From VGWB01 sp964614245 (GTDB taxonomy: Bacteria; Bacteroidota; Ignavibacteria; UBA10030), in the NCBI GenBank assembly GCA_964614245.1, contig CAZTKU010000058.1, positions 1 to 14,685 on the forward strand: a stretch of DNA of 14,685 nucleotides, given 5' to 3'. This document shows positions 6,904-13,526 of this stretch, one piece after another (position 1 is the stretch's first letter; each line of letters begins with the position of its first letter). The notes under the pieces are model-generated. The model was not told the DNA's origin. It did no database searches and saw only the letters and a list, made by a program, of their open reading frames with translations. The position numbers and the translations under genes are program-made.

Positions 6904-7686
6904 TCATTTGTTCTTGAAGGCCGCTTTCCTCTTTTCGAGGAAAGCCCGGGTTCCTTCTTTGAAATCCTCTGTTGCGCAACACTCGCCAAACAGTGTCGCT
7001 TCAACGGCCAGACCATCGGTGAGCGATTTCTCTTGAGAAGCATTGACGGCTTGAATGGCCTTCCGGACCGCGATCTGTCCCTTGGCAAGAATCTTCTGGG
7101 CAATTTCCTCCGCCGTCTTCATTAGCTCAGATTGCGGAACGACCTTGCTCACGAGACCGATGCGGAGGGCTTCCTGCGCGTCGATCGGGTCGCCGGTCAA
7201 TATCATTTCCATTGCTTTTGCCTTCCCAACGAGGCGGGCCAGCCGTTGAGTTCCACCATAACCCGGAATCACGCCGAGATTGACTTCCGGCTGACCGAAC
7301 TTTGCGTTCTCGGAGGCGATTCGGATATGACACGACAACGCGAGCTCCGTCCCTCCGCCAAGGGCATAGCCGTTCACTGCTGCAATGACTGGTTTACCGA
7401 GGTTTTCGATGAGATTGAAAACAGATTGCCCTCCCTCGGAAAAAGCCTGCCCGGATGCACGATCGAGATCAGCCAATTCCTTGATGTCCGTGCCTGCAAC
7501 GAATGCTTTCTCACCCGAACCTGTGAGTATGACGACGTCAACGGCCGAGTCGCTCTTCATGCTCGCGAAGACCTGCTTCAACTCGTCCTTCGCCTGTGCG
7601 TTGAGCGCGTTGAGCTTGTCGGGTCGATTGACTGTGACGTATGCGATCTTGTTTCGGTTCTCGGCGAGTAGAGTTTGGTAGTTCAT
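6904..7686 (-). CDS. Enoyl-CoA hydratase / crotonase family protein
   Basis: A 260-residue crotonase-fold enzyme. The oxyanion-hole segment is FVAGTDIKEL (62-71), and the second is NGYALGGGTELAL (105-117). Both catalytic acids of true hydratases are present: Glu114 in GGGTE and Glu134 in FGQPEVNLGVIPGYGGTQRL. This is the canonical pattern of enzymes that add water across the 2,3 double bond of trans-2-enoyl-CoA, so a role in fatty-acid beta-oxidation or related acyl-CoA metabolism is likely; exact chain-length preference (crotonyl- versus longer) cannot be read. The C-terminal helix region (EGTRAFLEKRKAAFKNK) is the usual ending. Length is normal. The ribosome binding site is poor, and an 11-base direct repeat overlaps the start codon. 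No other beta-oxidation gene is adjacent, so its placement among these neighbours gives no pathway information. Confidence 0.92.
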   Translation of the reverse strand: MNYQTLLAENRNKIAYVTVNRPDKLNALNAQAKDELKQVFASMKSDSAVDVVILTGSGEKAFVAGTDIKELADLDRASGQAFSEGGQSVFNLIENLGKPVIAAVNGYALGGGTELALSCHIRIASENAKFGQPEVNLGVIPGYGGTQRLARLVGKAKAMEMILTGDPIDAQEALRIGLVSKVVPQSELMKTAEEIAQKILAKGQIAVRKAIQAVNASQEKSLTDGLAVEATLFGECCATEDFKEGTRAFLEKRKAAFKNK

Positions 7687-7711
7687 GATTCAATGTCCCG
7701 ATGATTCAATG
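7685..7711. repeat. 11-base direct repeat at the start of the enoyl-CoA hydratase gene
   Basis: ATGATTCAATG occurs at 7685-7695 and again at 7701-7711, 16 bases apart. On the minus strand the first copy overlaps the start codon and the second lies just upstream, in the 43-base gap to the thymidylyltransferase gene. It could be a small duplication. Confidence 0.5.
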
Positions 7712-7729
7712 GCTAAATCAATAGATTCG

Positions 7730-8794
7730 TTATGCTACGTCCACCCTGCTCTGGTCGCCAATCATGAAGCGATGAACGCGCGGCTTAACGTGCGTTTCAA
7801 CGATTTCAACGTCGTTGCCGAGTATGCTCCCTTCGATGCGAGTGCCGACACCTGAAATCTTGCAGCCTCTCAAAACAATGCTATATTCAATTTCACTGTT
7901 TCGGATCTCGGTCCCATCACCAATTGAAGTGAAAGGGCCGATGTAGCTATTTTCTATGACGCAGTTCTTGCCGACCATTGCCGGACCGCGCACCTTGCTC
8001 TTGATGATCCTTGACCCTTTCTCAGTGATTACTTTCCCGCTCACATCTGACTCCTTGTCCACTTCGCCTTCGTTCCGGGGTCCCAGGTTTTCGAGGATCA
8101 AGCGATTCGCCTCGAGAAGATCTTCGGGCTTTCCCGTATCCTTCCACCATCCCGTGATCTCCGTATAGGCAACTGAGAATCCGTGATCGATCAGGTACTG
8201 GTGGGCATCAGAGATCTCAAGCTCTCCTCGGGCGCTCGGCTTGAGGCTCCGGACTGCTTCGAAAATATGGTGGTCGTACAGGTAGATACCTGCCACGGCG
8301 TACTGGCTCTTCGGAAGGCGCGGTTTCTCTTCCACGCGGACAATCTTCCCGTCCTTGATCTCAGGAACGCCGAAGCGCTCCGGGTCGTTCACCTTGGCGA
8401 GAGTCAGCAGGCAATTGCAGGCGTTCCGTCTGAAGTCTTCGAGAAACCTGCCGATCCCTCCAACGACCATATTGTCGGCAAGGTAGAACACGAAACTATC
8501 GCCGTGCATGAAGCTTTCAGCCAGTTGAACTACCTGCGCGAGTCCGCCCGGACGCTCCTGCGGAATGTACGTGATGTTTACGCCCCATCGTGAGCCATCA
8601 CCGACATGCTCGGGGACCTCGAGGCTCTCCGCATTGTGCACAATCGCAACGTCCTTGATCCCTGCATCGGCAACCGCCTCGATTGCATATTGCAGGATCG
8701 GCTTATTGGCGATCGGGATCAGATGCTTATTCTGCGTGTGCGTAATCGGGCGCAGTCGCGTGCCCCGGCCACCGCTGGCAATGAGTGCTTTCAT
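7730..8794 (-). CDS. rmlA: Glucose-1-phosphate thymidylyltransferase, long form with C-terminal left-handed beta-helix
   Basis: A 354-residue sugar nucleotidyltransferase. The N-terminal domain has the nucleotide-binding GGRGTRLRPIT (8-18) with KPILQYAIE (31-39), GGLAQVV (83-89), YLADNMV with metal-binding Asp107 (104-110), FGVPE (141-145), VEEKP (154-158), ELEISD (191-196) and WWKDTGKPEDLLEAN (216-230). From about 255 to 345 there are hexapeptide-type repeats (for example GPAMVGKNCVIENSYIGP) that form a left-handed beta-helix, the mark of the long RmlA type rather than short RmlA. It should make dTDP-glucose from dTTP and glucose-1-phosphate, the first step to dTDP-sugars such as rhamnose; UDP-glucose or an archaeal-type sugar-phosphate specificity cannot be excluded. 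No rmlB, rmlC or rmlD is nearby. Its ATG overlaps the stop of the PHP gene (ATGA), so the two are translationally coupled. Confidence 0.88.
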   Translation of the reverse strand: MKALIASGGRGTRLRPITHTQNKHLIPIANKPILQYAIEAVADAGIKDVAIVHNAESLEVPEHVGDGSRWGVNITYIPQERPGGLAQVVQLAESFMHGDSFVFYLADNMVVGGIGRFLEDFRRNACNCLLTLAKVNDPERFGVPEIKDGKIVRVEEKPRLPKSQYAVAGIYLYDHHIFEAVRSLKPSARGELEISDAHQYLIDHGFSVAYTEITGWWKDTGKPEDLLEANRLILENLGPRNEGEVDKESDVSGKVITEKGSRIIKSKVRGPAMVGKNCVIENSYIGPFTSIGDGTEIRNSEIEYSIVLRGCKISGVGTRIEGSILGNDVEIVETHVKPRVHRFMIGDQSRVDVA

Positions 8795-9597
8795 GATCTC
8801 GAGATCTTCACTTCTTCTCGCTGGCGTTTGTTGAAGACGCTTAGCCTTCCGTAGCCGTACTTCTCGACCAACGCAATCGCCTTGTCAAAATCCCTTCCCA
8901 CATCGGTCGGTTTGTGCGCATCGGAGCCGAGTGTCAGCGGGATTCTCAATTCTCTGGCAAGCGCGAGGACCTTCTCGCCGGGATACGTCTCGGCCTCCGG
9001 CTTTCGGAGCCCCGAGGTGTTGATCTCAATACAGAGGTCGGACTGCTTGATCTCCTTCATCGCCTCCCAAGTGAGCTCGTCGGTCCTGTTTGAGGAGCGA
9101 GAGCCGAATTTCTTGATAAGATCGAAATGCGCGATGATGTCAAACATGCCACTCTTGGCTGACGCCCGTACGGTTTCGAAATATCCTTCGTAAAACCTTT
9201 CCAGCTCTGCTTCCTCATACTCGCGACCGAAGAGTGACATCTCAGATTCTGAGTTCTTAACGAAATGGACGGAGCCGATCACGAAATCGAAGCCATTCTC
9301 GCCGATGAACCGCCTCACCCACTCCTCGCTTCCGGAATAGAACTCTGCCTCCAGACCCCGCTTCACGACTATTTTATCTTTGTATTTTTCAGCCATTTCG
9401 GAGACTGTTGGAGCATACAGTTCATAATATTGCTCCAACGACATGCGGTGTCGCTCGTCGAAGTTGTTCGGCATCGGAGAATGGTCAGAACAACCCACTT
9501 CGTCAAAACCGAGCTCAATGGCTTTCAGGATGTATTGCTGAACATCTCCCTCTGCGTGTTTGCACAGATTTGTGTGTGTATGATAGTCAACAATCAT
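8791..9597 (-). CDS. PHP-domain phosphoesterase, histidinol-phosphatase (HisJ) family
   Basis: A 268-residue protein with the complete PHP metal-ligand set: H6-x-H8 and H14 in DYHTHTNLCKHAEG, D38-H39 in GCSDHS, E83 in GLEAEF, H111 in IGSVHFV, H157 in IIAHFDLIKKF, and D226-x-H228 in GSDAHKPTDVG. These ligands hold a trinuclear metal centre that hydrolyses phosphate monoesters. Overall pattern and length fit the HisK/HisJ-type histidinol-phosphatase family, which acts in the eighth step of histidine synthesis. No other his gene is present, and many members of this family act on other phosphoesters, so the substrate is uncertain; coupling to a sugar nucleotidyltransferase suggests a sugar phosphate is also possible (inference). 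The ATG at 9597 overlaps the preceding stop by one base (TAATG); its own TGA overlaps the next ATG. Confidence 0.85.
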   Translation of the reverse strand: MIVDYHTHTNLCKHAEGDVQQYILKAIELGFDEVGCSDHSPMPNNFDERHRMSLEQYYELYAPTVSEMAEKYKDKIVVKRGLEAEFYSGSEEWVRRFIGENGFDFVIGSVHFVKNSESEMSLFGREYEEAELERFYEGYFETVRASAKSGMFDIIAHFDLIKKFGSRSSNRTDELTWEAMKEIKQSDLCIEINTSGLRKPEAETYPGEKVLALARELRIPLTLGSDAHKPTDVGRDFDKAIALVEKYGYGRLSVFNKRQREEVKISRS

Positions 9598-10490
9598 TAA
9601 GTCTTCGAGAGCATCTCCTTCAGTGCCTGTGATTGCTTCGTGGTCAGCCTGCCCGCCCGGCGACTCAATTCTACGGCATAGACTCCGAGAGCGCGGTACA
9701 CTGCTCGCAACGATGATCGTCGACGCAGCACTCGCAAGTGAGCCTTGACAACCCTCATGCTTCCCCTGACAATAGGGCCTGTCAACGCCCTCTGCGGCCG
9801 GTGATCAAGAGCGTTCTGGATACTCGTCTCGATCAACCGCTCGAAATGCCGAAGCCGGGGTGGGCGCACAAATCGGGCAACAACCTCTTCGACAGCCGCC
9901 AGCAACGCGATTGGATAATTCGAAGCGAGAACGCACGCAAGATGATACGAAATTTTCTCTTTTTTTGGAACAAGGAAGATTTTCCCCCCTAGCAAACGAA
10001 CAAGACGCTTTGCAAACGTAATGGCCCGCCTCGTACCCTCAACTCCGTAGCTGATGCCTTTCATCGACTGGAGTTGAAGCCTGGTCGTGAGTGACGCGGG
10101 AAAGGTCTGCATCGGATGCAGCGAGAACGTCAACGCCCCTCGCCGGCGCAGTGGATCCAGTTCGGCGCTTGTCAAAGAACCGGACGTGTGGAACACCTTC
10201 AGTCGACGAAAATCAACATCAACCCGCGAGGAGAGATGTCGTGCAACAGACCGAATCTGTTCACCTGGTACAGCTATCACAAGCATGTCTGTTTCGCCCG
10301 CAAGCCTCTTGAGGGTCGTCGAGTACCGTGGACATTTGACCAGTTCCGCGCAGCGCCTCGCGCTGGTTCGATGCCTGCTAATGACCGAAACAACTGGAAA
10401 CCCTCGGCGGTTGAGCATCACAGCCAGCGTCGTACCGACAGCCCCTGCCCCAATGATGCTCACTCGGAGAGGTCGTCTTCGAGGTGTCAC
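9597..10490 (-). CDS. Rossmann-fold and DUF2520 domain-containing protein
   Basis: A 297-residue protein. Residues 9-100 are an NAD(P)-binding Rossmann domain with G14-A-G16-A-V-G19 in SIIGAGAVGTTLA and the IAVPGEQI strand (72-79). HTSGS (101-105) and SLHPMQTF (123-130) follow, then a helical C-terminal domain with YHLACVLASNY (182-192) and ALTGPIVRG (235-243). These are the hallmarks of the Rossmann-like plus DUF2520 family, which resembles 6-phosphogluconate dehydrogenase or ketopantoate reductase folds. The family's substrate is not established. The start is GTG at 10490, immediately after the TAA of the MEMO gene (TAAGTG), and it places the GxGxxG at the expected distance. The protein is unusually basic: 43 Arg in 297 residues against about 17 acidic residues. 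It lies within a tight operon and overlaps the PHP gene by one base. Confidence 0.85.
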   Translation of the reverse strand: MTPRRRPLRVSIIGAGAVGTTLAVMLNRRGFPVVSVISRHRTSARRCAELVKCPRYSTTLKRLAGETDMLVIAVPGEQIRSVARHLSSRVDVDFRRLKVFHTSGSLTSAELDPLRRRGALTFSLHPMQTFPASLTTRLQLQSMKGISYGVEGTRRAITFAKRLVRLLGGKIFLVPKKEKISYHLACVLASNYPIALLAAVEEVVARFVRPPRLRHFERLIETSIQNALDHRPQRALTGPIVRGSMRVVKAHLRVLRRRSSLRAVYRALGVYAVELSRRAGRLTTKQSQALKEMLSKT

Positions 10491-11318
10491 TTAATTAACC
10501 TGCAGGAATGCAGCAGAGAGGTAACCGACTACGGCGTCCTTGTCACCGGTGATGTCACCGGAATTGCAGTAAAACAGTAGTTGCGACCGGTTTGCACCCA
10601 GGAGTTTTGCAGCATGCATGACCGAAACGATAGGCCCCCCGCCGCATGCTTCAATTCGCTCCTCCTCGATTTGATCCATCATGGTTCTGTCGTCAAGCGC
10701 TTCAATAAGTCCTATCACCTGGCGATCGAGCTTGACCGCTTCGTCGTATGGATGGTAGTGAGAGAGATCGCTGCTTGCGACGAGCAGGACATTTCGGCGG
10801 CTTGCCGCCTTAGCAAGAGCGTTGCCCAGCGCCAGGCAGAATTCCCGACGCTGATTGCCAATAATAATTGGCACGATGGAAAACTCGCCAAGCACTCGTT
10901 GAAGGAATGGAAGTTGTACCTCCAGGCAGTGTTCGCCTCGATGGCCTGCATCAGAGAGCATGATCGTGCTGCCTTCTTTCACAAGCTCATCCCTCATTTC
11001 CTTATGAACAGGCACGTCGCCGAGAGGTGTTCTGTATGAATCACCGGGATAGATTGACGCACCGGTGAAGAACTCTCGATGGCTGGGCCCCACCAGAATG
11101 ACGGCATCATACGACTTCCCCCGAAGAAGCCTGTACCCCGCCGCCGCCGTAGATCCGGAGTACATATACCCCGCGTGGGGCGAAACAAGACCCTTGATCG
11201 ATCCCTTGACAGTTGATCCACTTGCTTGATCCAATAGCGAATCGACGTGACGACGCAAGACATCCGGGTCCGCGTCATAGAACGCCCCGGCAACAGCAGG
11301 TTGACGAACGCGAGCCAT
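10491..11318 (-). CDS. amrB: MEMO1 family protein (AmmeMemoRadiSam system protein B)
   Basis: A 275-residue MEMO-family protein, full length. Conserved segments are RQPAVAGAFY (5-14), SPHAGYMYSG (46-55), VGPSHREFF (76-84), HRGEHCLEVQLPFL (126-139), SSDLSHYHPYDEA (182-194), CGGGPI (225-230) and NSGDITGDKDAVVGY (252-266). His48, His80, His187 or His189 and Cys225 appear to correspond to the metal-binding pocket described for human MEMO1 (His49, His81, His192, Cys244); this alignment is by eye. The fold is related to class III extradiol dioxygenases. In bacteria and archaea this protein is encoded with AMMECR1 (A) and a radical-SAM protein; the system's reaction is not established. A is directly upstream here (21-base gap), but the radical-SAM member is absent from the window. 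The ATG at 11318 has GAGGA seven bases upstream. Confidence 0.93.
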   Translation of the reverse strand: MARVRQPAVAGAFYDADPDVLRRHVDSLLDQASGSTVKGSIKGLVSPHAGYMYSGSTAAAGYRLLRGKSYDAVILVGPSHREFFTGASIYPGDSYRTPLGDVPVHKEMRDELVKEGSTIMLSDAGHRGEHCLEVQLPFLQRVLGEFSIVPIIIGNQRREFCLALGNALAKAASRRNVLLVASSDLSHYHPYDEAVKLDRQVIGLIEALDDRTMMDQIEEERIEACGGGPIVSVMHAAKLLGANRSQLLFYCNSGDITGDKDAVVGYLSAAFLQVN

Positions 11319-11339
11319 TGTTGAATCCTCGGTCAGTGC

Positions 11340-11906
11340 TTAATGATGTGAGGGTTGGAGTTCGGATTCGGAAAAGACATTGGAGGTGAACACATACAGA
11401 TCGACGTCCTTGTGTTTCCATGCATCGGGCGGCAGGCCGGCTTTGCGTGCTGTATGCGAGAGGAATTGGTCACGGTTCCACCCATACTCTGTCGCCACTT
11501 GCGGAAGCAGAAGGCCGCGCGTGTAACCCGCATCGACGACGAGGCCGTGTTTGCCAACTTCAATCTGATTCACGTCGGATATTTTTCTCAACGGTGTAAG
11601 AACCGAAATCTCAATCTCGACCTCCTGCAACTCGTCCGCGCTCAGCGGAGCAAAGCGAGGATCCTCAAAAGCTGCTTTCTGAGCAACCTCTTCGATGGTC
11701 TTGAACAACGGAATGCGCGCCTCAATATACCCGATGCATCCGCGGAGATCGTTGTGAAGCCGAATCGTCACAAACGCTCCACACGGTTCGCTCATCGCCC
11801 CGCCATGCGGCTCCTCAGGTTTCGTCGGCGCCTCTGTAAGAGCAGACTCAATAGAGCTTCGGGCAATTCGAAGAAGTTTCCTCTTGTCCTCTTCGCTCAG
11901 TTCCAT
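11340..11906 (-). CDS. amrA: AMMECR1 domain protein (AmmeMemoRadiSam system protein A)
   Basis: A 188-residue protein with the AMMECR1 signature: GAFVTIRLHNDLRGCIGYIE (43-62, with the near-invariant LRGCIGY at 54-60), EDPRFAPLSADEL (81-93), EIEISVLTPL (97-106) and GYTRGLLLPQVATEYGW (127-143). This is the usual pairing partner of the MEMO protein encoded next door. AMMECR1 proteins have a small two-subdomain fold with a cleft lined by the LRGCIG motif; the molecular activity is unknown, and the human orthologue is linked to the AMME syndrome region. It is the promoter-proximal gene of the operon. The ATG at 11906 lies about 20 bases after the likely transcription start and has only a weak GGGCG upstream, so the leader is very short. 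Divergent from glmM, 150 bases away. Confidence 0.93.
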   Translation of the reverse strand: MELSEEDKRKLLRIARSSIESALTEAPTKPEEPHGGAMSEPCGAFVTIRLHNDLRGCIGYIEARIPLFKTIEEVAQKAAFEDPRFAPLSADELQEVEIEISVLTPLRKISDVNQIEVGKHGLVVDAGYTRGLLLPQVATEYGWNRDQFLSHTARKAGLPPDAWKHKDVDLYVFTSNVFSESELQPSHH

Positions 11907-11931
11907 GGATTACGCCCAGTCGGTCAGTCAC

Positions 11932-11960
11932 AAGTTAACGATGCACGGGACAACTGTCAA
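11932..11960 (-). promoter_or_regulatory. Sigma70-like promoter for the AMMECR1-MEMO operon
   Basis: On the minus strand a perfect TTGACA (11955-11960) is followed after 17 bases by TAACTT (11932-11937), which keeps the key first, second and last bases of the -10 box. Transcription would start near 11925. No other good promoter is visible in the small gaps downstream, so it may drive up to nine genes. Confidence 0.5.
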
Positions 11961-11999
11961 GCCGGCCAGGTTGGCGGAAGAACACATCAGAGACTCACC

Positions 12000-12028
12000 T
12001 TGCTTATGGGACCCCCGTTTCTTAAATT
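12000..12028 (+). promoter_or_regulatory. Candidate promoter for glmM
   Basis: TTGCTT (12000-12005) and TAAATT (12023-12028) are 17 bases apart. A start near 12035 would leave a leader of about 22 bases that contains the AGGAG site. The two divergent promoters in this spacer have -35 boxes about 40 bases apart. Confidence 0.4.
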
Positions 12029-12040
12029 CGATGCACTTTT

Positions 12041-12045
12041 AGGAG
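12041..12045 (+). promoter_or_regulatory. Ribosome binding site deciding the glmM start
   Basis: AGGAG lies 11 bases before ATG at 12057 and 20 bases before the alternative in-frame ATG at 12066. The reading frame is open 234 further codons upstream, antisense to AMMECR1, so this site is what fixes the start at 12057. Confidence 0.55.
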
Positions 12046-12056
12046 TCGACATCAGC

Positions 12057-13445
12057 ATGTCACTAATGGTGAGCATCTCGGGGATTCGAGGCATTGTCGG
12101 GAGCAGCCTGACACCCGAGGTGATCGTAAAGTACACTGCAGCATACGCCGAATTCTGTGACCGCGGGACAATCGTTATCGGACGTGACGGAAGGATCACG
12201 GGTAAGAGCATCGGGAACATCGTTGCCTCGACCTTGCTTCAAATGGGGTGCGACGTCATCGCTCTCGGTGTCTGTCCCACCCCGACGGTTCAACTTGCTG
12301 TCGAGAAAAAGAAGGCTGCCGGTGGCATCTCGATTACCGCAAGTCACAATCCCATCGAATGGAATGGCCTGAAATTCGTTGCGCCGACCGGGATGTTCCT
12401 CGACGCCGACGAGAATCGCCTGCTTTGGGAACTAGCGGAAAAGAAACCACGATTGTACGCACCATGGAACAAGCAAGGAACGCATGCGCCTGACCCGGCG
12501 TTCATCGACGAGCATATCCACAATGTCCTCTCCTTACCTTACCTTGACGTGCAGAAGGTTTGCCAGAAGGGATTTAAGGTCGTTCTGGACTGCGTAAATG
12601 CTGCAGGAGGCATGATTGTCCCGAGATTGTTGAGAGAACTCGGGTGCGCAGTGATTGAAATGCATTGCGATGTCTCAGGAGTCTTCGCCCATGCTCCCGA
12701 ACCCGTGCCGGAACATCTCACCGATCTCTGCCGACGTGTCCCTGAAGAAAAAGCGGACCTTGGAATCGCGGTCGACCCGGACGTCGATCGGCTCGTGCTG
12801 ATCAATGAGAAGGGAGAGCCGTTTGGTGAGGAATATACGGTCGCCAGCGTCATCAAGTTTGTGCTCGAAAAAGAATCCAAGCGGAATTCGAAATTGGAAT
12901 CTCGCGATCCGAAATCGCCAAGGGTTGTCGTTAACCTGTCCACCACCCGGGCTGTTGACGATATCGCCCGTACCTATGGCGCAGAGGTTATTCGCACAGC
13001 GGTCGGAGAGATCAACGTCGCAAAGAAGATGAAGGAAATCGGGGCCATCGTGGGCGGTGAAGGGAGTGGCGGGGTCATCCTTCCGGCATCGCATATCGGC
13101 CGCGATGCCCTGGTGGGCATCGGGTTGACACTGCAACATCTTGCGGAGTTTGGTGGGACGATTTCTGAACTCAAGCAGACTCTGCCGCAGTATGTGATTA
13201 CAAAAGGCAAGGTCGAACTGGGTACATTGAACGCCGACGAGCTACTAAAGAGGCTCGAAACGCAGTTCTCTTCGGCGGGACGAATGAACACCACTGACGG
13301 GCTCAAGATTGATTTTCCGGGCTCGTGGATTCACCTTCGGAAGTCCAACACAGAGCCAATCGTTCGGATCATAGCAGAGGCACCGACGAAACGCGAGGCC
13401 GACGACTTGGTGGCGAGATTCACTGGACAGATGCTTTCTTTCTAG
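12057..13445 (+). CDS. glmM: Phosphoglucosamine mutase (archaeal-type GlmM), alpha-D-phosphohexomutase family
   Basis: A 462-residue phosphohexomutase. Domain 1 starts MVSISGIRGIVGSSLTPE (4-21) and carries the phosphoserine loop TASHNP (94-99, Ser96). The metal loop is DPDVDR (240-245), the sugar-binding loop is GEGSGG (334-339), and the C-terminal phosphate loop is RKSNTEPIVRIIAEA (428-442). The SISGIRGIVG start and GEGSGG (rather than the GEQSGH of classical GlmM) fit the archaeal-type GlmM group, which is common in Bacteroidota relatives. It should interconvert glucosamine-6-phosphate and glucosamine-1-phosphate for UDP-GlcNAc and cell-wall synthesis; phosphomannomutase or phosphoglucomutase activity cannot be excluded. 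Residues 271-289 look like an insert: the family usually runs almost directly from the VLE helix to VVVNLSTT. The start at 12057 is set by AGGAG at 12041 and the family's usual N-terminus. Confidence 0.88.
   Translation: MSLMVSISGIRGIVGSSLTPEVIVKYTAAYAEFCDRGTIVIGRDGRITGKSIGNIVASTLLQMGCDVIALGVCPTPTVQLAVEKKKAAGGISITASHNPIEWNGLKFVAPTGMFLDADENRLLWELAEKKPRLYAPWNKQGTHAPDPAFIDEHIHNVLSLPYLDVQKVCQKGFKVVLDCVNAAGGMIVPRLLRELGCAVIEMHCDVSGVFAHAPEPVPEHLTDLCRRVPEEKADLGIAVDPDVDRLVLINEKGEPFGEEYTVASVIKFVLEKESKRNSKLESRDPKSPRVVVNLSTTRAVDDIARTYGAEVIRTAVGEINVAKKMKEIGAIVGGEGSGGVILPASHIGRDALVGIGLTLQHLAEFGGTISELKQTLPQYVITKGKVELGTLNADELLKRLETQFSSAGRMNTTDGLKIDFPGSWIHLRKSNTEPIVRIIAEAPTKREADDLVARFTGQMLSF
12881..12920 (+). 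repeat. Repeat-like, in-frame insert inside glmM
   Basis: This stretch consists of degenerate GAATTCGAAATT / GATCCGAAATC units with short inverted pieces, unlike the flanking codons. It encodes KRNSKLESRDPKSP, the kind of peptide produced when AATTCGAAAT-type dispersed repeats are read through. It sits in a loop position of GlmM and keeps the frame. No second copy is seen in this window. Confidence 0.35.
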
Positions 13446-13526
13446 GTCCAGAACTCGTTCGGATCTCCACTCGGCTGGCGGAAGCATTTCCTTTTTCTTT
13501 TCACCTGACTTGAAGCATCTCGCTCG

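Noticed and set aside
6848..6982. An upstream start for glycyl-tRNA synthetase at 6982.
   Set aside because: It would overlap the enoyl-CoA hydratase gene by 79 bases and adds a non-conserved basic leader; ATG at 6847 has a purine-rich site and fits the family length.
8791..9597. Calling the PHP gene hisJ/hisK with confidence as part of a histidine pathway.
   Set aside because: The fold and metal ligands are clear, but no other histidine gene is present and family substrates vary, so only the family is named.
11355..12056. The glmM reading frame is open for 234 codons upstream, which would give a 696-residue protein.
   Set aside because: The extension is exactly antisense to AMMECR1, has no domain resemblance, and the AGGAG site with the conserved SISGIRG start fixes translation at 12057.
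13480..13505. GGAA-GCAT-TTCC followed by a T-rich run after glmM, considered as a terminator.
   Set aside because: The stem is only 4 bp, too weak for intrinsic termination; glmM and dprA are more likely cotranscribed.
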